35,122 nt of DNA, from positions 1-35,122 of the forward strand of contig DXHY01000089.1 of the NCBI GenBank assembly GCA_019113175.1. The letters run 5' to 3'. Below are positions 16,876-24,973 of this stretch, one piece after another. The position numbers and the translations under genes were made by a program. The DNA comes from Candidatus Eisenbergiella stercoravium. GTDB lineage: Bacteria; Bacillota; Clostridia; Lachnospirales; Lachnospiraceae. Below the pieces are notes generated by a model. It was given only the letters and a program-made list of their open reading frames with translations. It searched no databases and had not been told where the DNA came from. Within the stretch, counting starts at the first letter, position 1. Each line of letters begins with the position of its first letter.

Positions 16876-18647
16876 GACAAGGAAAATATTGGAGAATTTG
16901 CATAATCGGGATCCTGGCAGTCCTTCTTATTTTAGGAGGCTGTATCGCTGCGACGTTTTATTTTTCCGATAATATCAAAGCGCTGGAGGTAAAAAGGCTG
17001 AACGAAACGGCGGAAGAGATGGATGAGTTCCTGTTCGCGGATAATATCTATCTGACGCCTGATACGGCCTATTTCTACAAACTGGAGAGGCTTTTGCGGA
17101 CAGGGGAGGGACAGGGGGAGGCGGGTACTTTCGCGGGAATGATCCAGAAGAACCTGAGCAACGGCGCGCTGTATGATTCCAACATATATTCCGTTTATAC
17201 TGCCCTTGCGGATGAAACGGCCCCTTATGTTCTCGTGAACGGCCTCCTGCGCGAAAAGGAAGAGATGCGGGATATGGAATGGTGGAATATGGCCTGCGGG
17301 ATGGAAGAAGATTGTTATCTGACCTGGAGAAAAATAAACAGTTCCTATCTGAACCGGATCGACCTGATCACCTTGTATCGGAGATATGATTCTGTCAGTT
17401 ACGTGGATGGGGGAATCGTAAGGGGATATATGGTGATCAACTTCTATGCCAGCCATATCCTGAACGAGCTCAGCGCGCTCTGCAGTCTGGGCGAGGATGT
17501 CATCCTGTATCAGCCGGAGGAAGACAGGCTGTTCTATTCCGGTCAGACAGGGTTTACAGAAGAAGAGCTTAGGGAGATCTTGGGGAAGGATGGTGCGTCG
17601 GAAGAAAGAAGCGGCATGATCGATCTGGGAAAAGAAAAGGTCATTTTCAGCATCTGTGCATCCCGTCACGCGCCGTTGTATTTTATCATGCTGAAGGAGG
17701 ACAGGGAAGTAAGCCGCTTTATGGCGGAGATCCGGTCTGTCTTCCTGGCCGTTGTGCTGCTTGGCAGCATTTTTGTGAGCGCATTTCTGTTGCTTTACTA
17801 TCGGCAGCATAGGAAATATCTGTCCGGCCTGGCCCAGATTGTAAAGGCTACGGAAGAAGAAACGCCGCTGGAAGAAAAAATGATGGAAAAGCTTGCGGAC
17901 AGCTTCCGCGGGCGTGGAGAGGATCTGGAGGTCATTGCCAGAAAGATTCTGGAGGATAATCTGGATATCAGTGAGCTTAAACGGATCTTGGGTTCAGAAC
18001 GCCAGCTTCGCACAGAGGTGGAAATGCTGTACGGGCATGCGCAGATCAATTCCCATTTTCTGCTGAATACGTTGGATTCCATTTACTGGGAAAACGTGAA
18101 ATCCCAGGGAGGGGACAGCGAGGGAACGCAGATGATCGAGCGGCTGTGTGGGATCCTCAAGTATGCTCTGGATTCTTCCACGCCCTATATCTCGTTGGAG
18201 GAGGAAGTGGAATGCGCGAAGGATTATCTGGAAATTCAGAAAATGCGGAAAGAAATGGAGATCCGGGTTGAATGGAGGATCCCGGAGACGTTGAAAAACG
18301 CGAAAGTGGGTAAGCTGATGCTCCAGCCAATCCTGGAAAACAGCATCCAACATGGAGGATTTGGGGCGGGCCAGGCGATTTGGCTGGAGGTGGAAGCAAA
18401 GGTGCTGGAGGACGCTCTGTATCTATCCGTCCGGGATAACGGAATCGGGATGGAAGAAGCGGAAATGCGGGAAATGAACCGTCTGTTCCGGCAGAACGTG
18501 CCGGTGAAATCGAAGCATATCGGCCTGATGAATGTGAACAGGAGGATCCAGCTCCAGTATGGAGAGGAATATGGGATCGTGCTCCAGCCTTCCGATGAAA
18601 ACGGTGGGCTGACGGTGATGATCAGGCTGAAATACCTGACCGTCTGA
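16872..18647 (+). CDS. Sensor histidine kinase, YesM type
   Basis: A 591-residue membrane kinase: TM1 about residues 10-32 (IGILAVLLILGGCIAATFYF), an extracytoplasmic sensing region of about 260 residues, TM2 about 290-310 (FLAVVLLGSIFVSAFLLLYY), then a His_kinase domain with H395 in QINSHFLLNTLDSI and an ATPase domain (LQPILENSIQHG, RDNGIGM, HIGLMNVNRRIQLQYG). The usual QINPHFLYN has Ser for Pro and Leu for Tyr. ATGA overlap with the regulator gene shows a cognate pair. The ligand is presumably an extracellular oligosaccharide (inference). Confidence 0.93.
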   Translation: MRQGKYWRICIIGILAVLLILGGCIAATFYFSDNIKALEVKRLNETAEEMDEFLFADNIYLTPDTAYFYKLERLLRTGEGQGEAGTFAGMIQKNLSNGALYDSNIYSVYTALADETAPYVLVNGLLREKEEMRDMEWWNMACGMEEDCYLTWRKINSSYLNRIDLITLYRRYDSVSYVDGGIVRGYMVINFYASHILNELSALCSLGEDVILYQPEEDRLFYSGQTGFTEEELREILGKDGASEERSGMIDLGKEKVIFSICASRHAPLYFIMLKEDREVSRFMAEIRSVFLAVVLLGSIFVSAFLLLYYRQHRKYLSGLAQIVKATEEETPLEEKMMEKLADSFRGRGEDLEVIARKILEDNLDISELKRILGSERQLRTEVEMLYGHAQINSHFLLNTLDSIYWENVKSQGGDSEGTQMIERLCGILKYALDSSTPYISLEEEVECAKDYLEIQKMRKEMEIRVEWRIPETLKNAKVGKLMLQPILENSIQHGGFGAGQAIWLEVEAKVLEDALYLSVRDNGIGMEEAEMREMNRLFRQNVPVKSKHIGLMNVNRRIQLQYGEEYGIVLQPSDENGGLTVMIRLKYLTV

Positions 18648-18702
18648 CAGAGAAGAGAACAGGCGGCAGGAAAAGCGGAAAACGCTTGGAAAGGGAGGAA
18701 AT

Positions 18703-20421
18703 ATGACAGCGATCGTCCATATGAAAAATGGAGAAAGAAGGACCGTGGAGGTGACGTTAACGGAAATGGGAGGAATATCTCTGGCGCGGCTTCCGGAAAG
18801 CGCAGAGGGCTTCCTGGCAGCAGAAATCCCCTGGCAGGAGGTGGAAACCGTTGATCTTTGCGTGGATTTTGCGACGGCAAAGGCCGGGGAAGAAGGATAT
18901 CTGGTTCTGCCCCGTGGCAGGAGCGGCGTGGGGGACGACTGCCTGTGTTACTTCCGGCCGAGACAGGACTGCGAGGTGGTGACGGAGGGGCCGGAGATGA
19001 CCATGTACGGCATGATCGCGGAGGGGCGTTCCTTCCTCGCCGTTGTAACGGGAATGACCTACGATTATGCCCTCGTGGCGAAGGTGGAAAACCAGGTGTA
19101 CTCGGTCTTTCCTCGTTTTCTGATCCATGGCAGGAAGCCTTATGAAGCCATAGAGGTCTGTTTTCAGCGGCTACAGAAGGACGCCGATTATAACGATGTG
19201 GCTCACGCATACCGGGACTGGCGGGTGAAGAAGGGGGAAATCCGTCCGATCCGGGAGCGGGAAAAGGAACAGGAAGTCCTGAAGGAAGCGGTACGGTCTC
19301 CTTTCATACGGATCCGTATGGGCTGGAAGCCTGTTCCCACGCCTGTCCTGGAGCAGACGCCGGAAACGGAGCCGGAAATGAAAGTGGCGTGTACGTTTGA
19401 TGATGTCATCGCATTGATAGAGGAATGCCATCGGCAGGGGATCGAGCATGCCGAATTCTGTCTGGTGGGCTGGAACCGGAAGGGGCACGACGGCAGATGG
19501 CCGCAGATTTTCCCTGTGGAGCCGGCTCTGGGCGGAGAAGAGAAACTGAAAGAACTGATCCGGCGGGCAAAGGAGCTGGGATATCTGATCGTCTGCCATA
19601 CCAATTCCACGGATGCGTATTCCATCGCGGATAATTGGAATGAAGAGGATCTGGTCCACCTGGAGGACGGACGTGTTTCTCAGAATGCAACCTCCTGGAG
19701 CGGAGGCGCCATGTATGACATATGCCCGGCGGTGGCGCTGAAGCAGGCGGAGAAAGAGCTTCCGAGGGTGGCGGCTCTAGGATTCTGCGGGCTTCATTAT
19801 GTCGATGTGATCAGCACGGTTCCGCCGCGCAGTTGTTATTCTCCTGAGCATCCCGTAACGGCAAGGCAGTGTGTGGAATACTGGAGAAGGATCATGAGGC
19901 TGTCCAGGAAGCTGTTCGGCGGCTTCAGTTCCGAGGGGGGATATGATTTCGCGGCTCCTGATATGGATTTCGGGCTTTATATTTCCTTTGGGGACAAAGG
20001 ATGCCCGCTGTCGGACCGGTTTGTCCCTTTGTGGTATCTGGTCTATCATGGATATGTGATGGGAAATCCCTATACGACGACTGTCAATCCGGATGCGGAC
20101 GACTGGCTGAAGGTGGTTGAGTATGGAGGGCGTCCGGCCATCTATTTCTACTCTCAGTTCGTAACGCCGACGAAGGACAGGGGCAACTGGATGGGGACGC
20201 TGGACTACGCCTGCCATACCCCCAAAGAACGAAAGGAAAGCGTGGAAAGAATCGCCGCCACCTGCAGAGCGTATGGGGAACTGTCCTGGCTTCAGGAAGA
20301 GTTTATGGAAAGACACCGGGAAATCGCACCCGGCGTATTTGAAATTTTATATTCTGACGGAAGCAGGATCGAGGTGGATTATAATAAGAAATCCTATCGG
20401 GTTCAAAAAGGGGGAAAGTAA
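18703..20421 (+). CDS. Putative TIM-barrel glycoside hydrolase (DUF5696-like)
   Basis: A 572-residue cytoplasmic protein without signal peptide. The N-terminal third looks like a beta-sandwich. The remainder reads as a TIM barrel of the sort seen in alpha-glycosidase clans: HAEFCLVGWNRKGHDGRWP, ELGYLIVCHTN, FCGLHYVDVIS with D368, and FGGFSSEGGYDFAAPDMDFG with E411. D368 and E411 lie at barrel strand ends where catalytic acids are expected, but this is inference. The resemblance to DUF5696 proteins found beside sugar ABC transporters is from memory and needs a profile search. GGGAGGAAAT precedes the ATG. Fifty-five bases separate it from the kinase gene, and a new promoter follows it. Confidence 0.72.
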   Translation: MTAIVHMKNGERRTVEVTLTEMGGISLARLPESAEGFLAAEIPWQEVETVDLCVDFATAKAGEEGYLVLPRGRSGVGDDCLCYFRPRQDCEVVTEGPEMTMYGMIAEGRSFLAVVTGMTYDYALVAKVENQVYSVFPRFLIHGRKPYEAIEVCFQRLQKDADYNDVAHAYRDWRVKKGEIRPIREREKEQEVLKEAVRSPFIRIRMGWKPVPTPVLEQTPETEPEMKVACTFDDVIALIEECHRQGIEHAEFCLVGWNRKGHDGRWPQIFPVEPALGGEEKLKELIRRAKELGYLIVCHTNSTDAYSIADNWNEEDLVHLEDGRVSQNATSWSGGAMYDICPAVALKQAEKELPRVAALGFCGLHYVDVISTVPPRSCYSPEHPVTARQCVEYWRRIMRLSRKLFGGFSSEGGYDFAAPDMDFGLYISFGDKGCPLSDRFVPLWYLVYHGYVMGNPYTTTVNPDADDWLKVVEYGGRPAIYFYSQFVTPTKDRGNWMGTLDYACHTPKERKESVERIAATCRAYGELSWLQEEFMERHREIAPGVFEILYSDGSRIEVDYNKKSYRVQKGGK

Positions 20422-20474
20422 AATCTGATATAGAAAAAGTAAAAATGGATGCAGAAAAAGCAAAACTGGGCATA

Positions 20475-20503
20475 TTGTATATAAAAACACGAAATGGTAT
20501 ATT
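20475..20503 (+). promoter_or_regulatory. Promoter of the ABC importer genes
   Basis: TTGTAT (20475-20480), a 17-base spacer and TATATT (20498-20503) preceded by TGG, an extended -10. It lies in an A+T-rich 127-base gap. The inverted repeat ATATAAAAA (20479-20487) / TTTTTATAT (20503-20511) straddles the promoter and could be a binding site for the adjacent YesN-type regulator (inference). Confidence 0.6.
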
Positions 20504-20548
20504 TTTTATATGCAAAAGGTGCATGAATTGAAGAAAGGGAGGTTGCGA

Positions 20549-21889
20549 ATGAAGAAAAAATTACTTGCTTTGTTAATTATTGCATCCATGTCCATGGCAA
20601 TGTTGATGGGATGTGGGAGCGGGGGAGACTCCGGAAGCTCCAGCGGCGCAGGAACTTCATCAGAACCGGAAGCATCCCAGCCGTCGGAGACTGCCGGGGG
20701 AACGGCGGAAGTGGAAACAGGACAGGAAGATCAAGAGGATGTGACGTTGACCATGTGGGTATGGGATGACGCTCAGGTTCCCGCAACGCAGGCTATGGTG
20801 GACGAATTCCATGAGATGTATCCGTACATAAATGTTGAGATCACATCCATAGCAGGCGTAGACGATTACAATACCAAGATGCAGACTGTGATCGGAACGC
20901 AGGACGCGCCCAGCGTATTCTGGATGAACTTCAATCTTGCTCAGGAATATATTTCGATGGGATTTGTGCAGGATCTGACAGACTATATCGACAACGATCC
21001 GGACTTTGATATCACCGGGCTGAACGCAGGAATTACGGATGCCTATACGGTAGATGGAAAGATTTATGGCATTGCGAAGGATACCGATGGATTTGCGGTA
21101 TTCTATAACAAGGCGCTGTTTGACGCGGCAGGAGTTGCTTATCCGGAAAATGACTGGACAGTGGATGAATTTGTTCAGACTGCCGCTGATCTGACCGGGG
21201 ATGGAGTGGTTGGATGGAGCAACAGCACCTCTGACAGAGTTTATTACAATTTCATGTACTCCTACGGCGGCAGCCCTTATACGGAAGACGGTTCTGCTGC
21301 AAACGTGAACAGCGAAGGTTCCGTGGAAGCCATGCAGGTCCTTCTGGATATGATGAACAATGGCTACGCCTATAACAGGGCCGAGATGGATGAGCTGAGC
21401 AGTAGCGTTGCCTTTGAATCCAATCTGGCGGCGATGACGATCGACGGCTCCTGGATGGTATCGGAATATTCCACGGCCCTTGGCGAGAATCTCGGAATTG
21501 TGGAAGTGCCTAGCGGCCCGAACGGGAAAGCGAGCACAGGACATGGGATCGCTTATGCGACGACCACAAGCAATCCGCATATGGAAGAAACTTGGCTGTT
21601 CCTGTCCTATCTTGGTTCCGACGCTGCGCAGGAGAAGCAGGTTGAGGTGGTTATCCCCGCGGCAAATGCCTGTGCCAGCACATGGGAAGCTGTTTATCCA
21701 GACCTGAATCTGACGGCTTTCGTAAACGCGTTGGAATATAACAAACCTTATCTGGGAAATAAAAATGCAACCGCCGCCCGGTCCGCATTCCAGGAATATA
21801 TGGCGAACATGCAGTCCGGCATGTACGCAGATGCGCAAGAGGCGATGGATGCCGCAGAAGAAGCGATGAATGCGGCGATGGATCAGTAA
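20549..21889 (+). CDS. ABC transporter sugar-binding lipoprotein
   Basis: A 446-residue extracellular solute-binding protein (family 1). The lipoprotein signal is KKKLLALLIIASMSMAMLMG followed by the lipobox Cys, then a Ser/Gly-rich linker and the binding-protein fold: TLTMWVWDD, MVDEFHEMYPYINVEI, GIAKDTDGFAVFYNKALFDA, AAMTIDGSWMVSEY. The ATG at 20549 is chosen because AAAGGGAGG lies upstream and the signal peptide begins there. A 12-base-pair hairpin separates it from the permease genes, a common way to make more binding protein than permease. Confidence 0.95.
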   Translation: MKKKLLALLIIASMSMAMLMGCGSGGDSGSSSGAGTSSEPEASQPSETAGGTAEVETGQEDQEDVTLTMWVWDDAQVPATQAMVDEFHEMYPYINVEITSIAGVDDYNTKMQTVIGTQDAPSVFWMNFNLAQEYISMGFVQDLTDYIDNDPDFDITGLNAGITDAYTVDGKIYGIAKDTDGFAVFYNKALFDAAGVAYPENDWTVDEFVQTAADLTGDGVVGWSNSTSDRVYYNFMYSYGGSPYTEDGSAANVNSEGSVEAMQVLLDMMNNGYAYNRAEMDELSSSVAFESNLAAMTIDGSWMVSEYSTALGENLGIVEVPSGPNGKASTGHGIAYATTTSNPHMEETWLFLSYLGSDAAQEKQVEVVIPAANACASTWEAVYPDLNLTAFVNALEYNKPYLGNKNATAARSAFQEYMANMQSGMYADAQEAMDAAEEAMNAAMDQ

Positions 21890-21896
21890 GAAAGCC

Positions 21897-21927
21897 ATGC
21901 GGCTGCTGGGCCTTACAGCAGCCGCAT
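21897..21927 (+). promoter_or_regulatory. Intercistronic hairpin between binding protein and permease genes
   Basis: Perfect 12-base arms ATGCGGCTGCTG (21897-21908) and CAGCAGCCGCAT (21916-21927) with a 7-base loop and no U-run afterwards. It is more likely an mRNA-stabilising or partial attenuator hairpin than a full terminator. Confidence 0.7.
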
Positions 21928-21965
21928 TTCAGTTCAGGCATCATAGGAAAAGGAAAGGGGATTTC

Positions 21966-22865
21966 ATGACAAAAAACAAAATTTCGCCGGGAAAGAAAAA
22001 AGAAGCCATTACAGCATACATTTTTCTTCTCCCGCTGTTTATCGGGGTCATTCTTTTTTTTATCATTCCGATCGTTCAGTCCTTTTACTATTCCCTGACG
22101 GACTGGAGAGGGGTAGGGGATGCCGTATTCATCGGTTTGGAGAACTTTAAAAGACTATTTACGAGTGATAAGAAATTCGGTGCGGAGCTGCGCAATACGC
22201 TGGTATATGTGGTGGGCTCAATCCCGCTCACCATTTTTCTGGCGCTTTTGGTGGCAAATCTGTTGAATACTAAGATAAGAGGTGTTTCTTTTTACCGGGT
22301 GATTTATTTTCTGCCCAACGTGATGATGGGAGCCGTCGTGGCAATGGTGTGGAGATGGCTGTTAAATTCCCGGTTCGGCTTGGTGGACGCGATCCTGTAT
22401 TTTCTGTTCGGCATCCGTCCTGCCTGGTTGTCGGATACTCATCTGACCATGATATCCATGTGCGTGATCTCTATCTGGTCCGGGATGGGGTACTGTATCG
22501 TCATCATCCTGTCCGGGCTTCAGAGCATCGGCGACACGTATTATGAAGCGGCGAAAATTGACGGAGCGAACGTGGTGCAGAGATTTCTGCATATTACCTT
22601 CCCTCTGATCACGCCGACCATTTTTTTCCTTCTGATCACCCGTGTGATCGGGGCGTTCAACCAGTTTGACCTGGTTTATATGCTGGCAGACAGTGAAGGA
22701 CCGGTTCAGGAAAGCATCAGGACAATGGTATTTGGCATTTACAAATCCGGTTTTGTGGAGTATTCCATGGGATATGCGTCTGCCAAAGCGGTGATCCTGT
22801 TCTTCATCATCCTGATCGTGACGTTCTTCCAGTTCCTTGGTGAGAAAAAGTGGGTGAACTACTAG
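21966..22865 (+). CDS. Sugar ABC transporter permease, MalF/LacF type
   Basis: A 299-residue inner-membrane permease with six predicted helices (YIFLLPLFIGVILFFIIPIV first) and the EAA loop YEAAKIDGANVVQRFLHITF that contacts the ATPase. The ATG at 21966 has AAAGGGG upstream and the first helix soon after; the longer frame begins in the hairpin. It ends in TAG. The next permease gene starts 12 bases later. No ATPase gene is in the window, as is common in clostridia that share an MsmK-type ATPase. Confidence 0.95.
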   Translation: MTKNKISPGKKKEAITAYIFLLPLFIGVILFFIIPIVQSFYYSLTDWRGVGDAVFIGLENFKRLFTSDKKFGAELRNTLVYVVGSIPLTIFLALLVANLLNTKIRGVSFYRVIYFLPNVMMGAVVAMVWRWLLNSRFGLVDAILYFLFGIRPAWLSDTHLTMISMCVISIWSGMGYCIVIILSGLQSIGDTYYEAAKIDGANVVQRFLHITFPLITPTIFFLLITRVIGAFNQFDLVYMLADSEGPVQESIRTMVFGIYKSGFVEYSMGYASAKAVILFFIILIVTFFQFLGEKKWVNY

Positions 22866-22877
22866 AAGGGAGACGCT

Positions 22878-23699
22878 ATGAAGAAAGAGAGAGTATTTAA
22901 ACTATTAACCCATTTGATCCTACTGATCGGTGTCATCGCTATGCTGCTTCCTCTGATCTGGATGCTCCTGACTTCCTTCAAGAATAACATTGAGGCAGAG
23001 GCGGTTCCCATGACCATTTTCCCCAAGGTCTGGGATCTTGGCGGATATCAGCGGGTATGGGAACGGAATATTATCAGGCCCTATCTGAATACGATCATCG
23101 TTTCCGCCGGAATCGTGATCTGCCAGTTGGTGACGGCTTCCATGGCTGCTTATGCCTTTGCCCGGCTGGAATTTCCCGGGAAAAATTTCCTGTTCGGTAT
23201 TATTATCTGCATGATCATGATCCCGCAGCACATGACGCTGATTCCCAAATATAAAATCGTCAGCGCAATGGGGCTGGCGGACACGCTGGCAGGGGTCATT
23301 GTCCCGAACTTTATCAGTATCTCCGTGACCTTCTTTTTAAGGCAGGGGTTCCTTGGATTCCCGGAAGAGCTGGAGGATGCGGCCAAAATAGACGGCTGCT
23401 CACTGCTGCGCATTTTTACGCATCTGGTAGTGCCGCTCTCAAAGCCGGTGATCACCGCAATGGGGATCATGGTGCTGCTGTTTGCCTGGAATGACCTGCT
23501 CTGGCCCACAATTGCGCTGACAAGCGAAAAAAACAGAGTGCTTTCCATGTTTATCGCGCTTTGCAAGGGACAGTACGTAACGGATTACGGATATCTGATG
23601 GCGGCGAGCACCTGCGCAGTATTACCCATGATTATTGTTTATGCCATATTCCAGAGAGCCTTTGTATCTTCTATTACAATGACGGGGATTAAGGGATAA
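22878..23699 (+). CDS. Sugar ABC transporter permease, MalG type
   Basis: A 273-residue membrane permease, partner of the preceding gene. It shows LILLIGVIAMLLPLIWMLLT as the first helix, IIVSAGIVICQLVTASMAAY, and the EAA-like loop LEDAAKIDGCSLLRIFTHLV. The length and order (binding protein, MalF type, MalG type) are typical of CUT1 sugar importers. GGGAG lies upstream of the ATG. Confidence 0.95.
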   Translation: MKKERVFKLLTHLILLIGVIAMLLPLIWMLLTSFKNNIEAEAVPMTIFPKVWDLGGYQRVWERNIIRPYLNTIIVSAGIVICQLVTASMAAYAFARLEFPGKNFLFGIIICMIMIPQHMTLIPKYKIVSAMGLADTLAGVIVPNFISISVTFFLRQGFLGFPEELEDAAKIDGCSLLRIFTHLVVPLSKPVITAMGIMVLLFAWNDLLWPTIALTSEKNRVLSMFIALCKGQYVTDYGYLMAASTCAVLPMIIVYAIFQRAFVSSITMTGIKG

Positions 23700-23739
23700 G
23701 AGGCCGGATGCCATTCACCTATCAATGCGGAGGAGACAG

Positions 23740-24948
23740 ATGAAAGAATACATGACAGAAAATGCAAGAGAGCTTCCAGTGAAATACCGCCCGGATGTCC
23801 TTGTGGCCGGCGGGGGGATCGCCGGGATCGCGGCTGCCCTGGCGGCGGCCAGAAATGGAGCGGATGTGCTCCTGGTTGAAAAACAGTGCATGGTGGGAGG
23901 GCTTGCCACTTCGGGGCTGATCGCCGGATATCTTCCGCTTTGTGACGGAAATGGCAGGCAGGTTTCTTTCGGGATCGCGGAGGAACTGCTCCGCCTTTCC
24001 ATCCGGATGGGAGCCCAGTCGGAGCTTCCTGTCGCCTGGCTTAGGGAGGGGACGCTGGAGGAACGGAAAAAGAAGCGGTATGAGGTGTCGTTTAATCCGC
24101 AATACCTGGCGCTACTGGCAGAAGAACAACTGGTAAAAGAGAAAGTCCATCTTTTATACGATGCCAGAATCTGCGCGGTGCAGTACGGTGAGGACAGGAT
24201 TACCGGGGTGATAGCGGAGAACGAGAGCGGGAGGTTTGCCATAACGGCGAAGAGCTATGTGGACGCCACAGGCAATGCCCTGCTGTATGAGCTGGCAGGG
24301 CTTCCCACCCGGATGTTCTCCAGAGGAAATATCCTTGCGGGCTGGTATTATTACTCCGATGGGAAAAAGGTCCGGCTGAGGCCGCTGGGGTATGCGGAAG
24401 TCTTTGACGAAGACAAAAAGGATACGGTCAAACCTCTGATCAACAGGCGGTTCTATGGAGTTGACGGCCAGGAGGTCACAGATTTCCTTCTCCTGTCCCA
24501 TGAGGAGATCCTGAAGGATATCCGGAAGCTGAAAGAGACATCGAAGGAGCTGGAACCCACAGCCATTGCCGGTATGCCGCAGCTCAGGATGATCCGGTGC
24601 ATGGAAGGAGAGTATTGCCTGAAGGAGACGGAGAACGGAGTGAGTTTTCCGGACAGCATCGGGATGATCGCGGACTGGAGAAAGCGTGGGATGGTCTATG
24701 AGATCCCATACAGGACGCTTTATAACAGAAAGCTCCATAATGTGATCAGCGCCGGGAGATGCATCAGCGTGGATGATGGCATGTGGGATATTTCCCGCGT
24801 GATCCCTCCCTGTGCCGTCACAGGCGAGGCGGCGGGGACGGCGGCCGCTCTCACGACTGATTTTACTGAGCTGTCCTACGGGCGGCTGGCGGAGATGCTG
24901 AAGAAGCAGGGACAGAAGCTGAAACTATCTGAAGTGTATGTCGGCTGA
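23740..24948 (+). CDS. FAD-dependent oxidoreductase (FAD_oxidored family)
   Basis: A 402-residue flavoprotein with VLVAGGGIAGIAAALAAARN, the GG-doublet MVGGLATSG, the YVDATGNALLYELAG strand, and the C-terminal FAD motif RVIPPCAVTGEAAGTAAAL. The family also appears in polysaccharide loci, where its chemistry is mostly unknown. The ATG at 23740 has GGAGGA six bases upstream. Its end overlaps longer forms of the GH36 gene. With the Gfo/Idh/MocA gene it could oxidise a sugar hydroxyl before or after glycoside cleavage (inference). No signal peptide. Confidence 0.88.
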   Translation: MKEYMTENARELPVKYRPDVLVAGGGIAGIAAALAAARNGADVLLVEKQCMVGGLATSGLIAGYLPLCDGNGRQVSFGIAEELLRLSIRMGAQSELPVAWLREGTLEERKKKRYEVSFNPQYLALLAEEQLVKEKVHLLYDARICAVQYGEDRITGVIAENESGRFAITAKSYVDATGNALLYELAGLPTRMFSRGNILAGWYYYSDGKKVRLRPLGYAEVFDEDKKDTVKPLINRRFYGVDGQEVTDFLLLSHEEILKDIRKLKETSKELEPTAIAGMPQLRMIRCMEGEYCLKETENGVSFPDSIGMIADWRKRGMVYEIPYRTLYNRKLHNVISAGRCISVDDGMWDISRVIPPCAVTGEAAGTAAALTTDFTELSYGRLAEMLKKQGQKLKLSEVYVG

Positions 24949-24973
24949 GGAGATTGATGAAGGAGGAGCAGAG

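Noticed and set aside
20445-20528. Small 28-codon frame between the DUF5696-like and binding-protein genes
   Set aside because: It has no ribosome site, is A-rich and overlaps the promoter.
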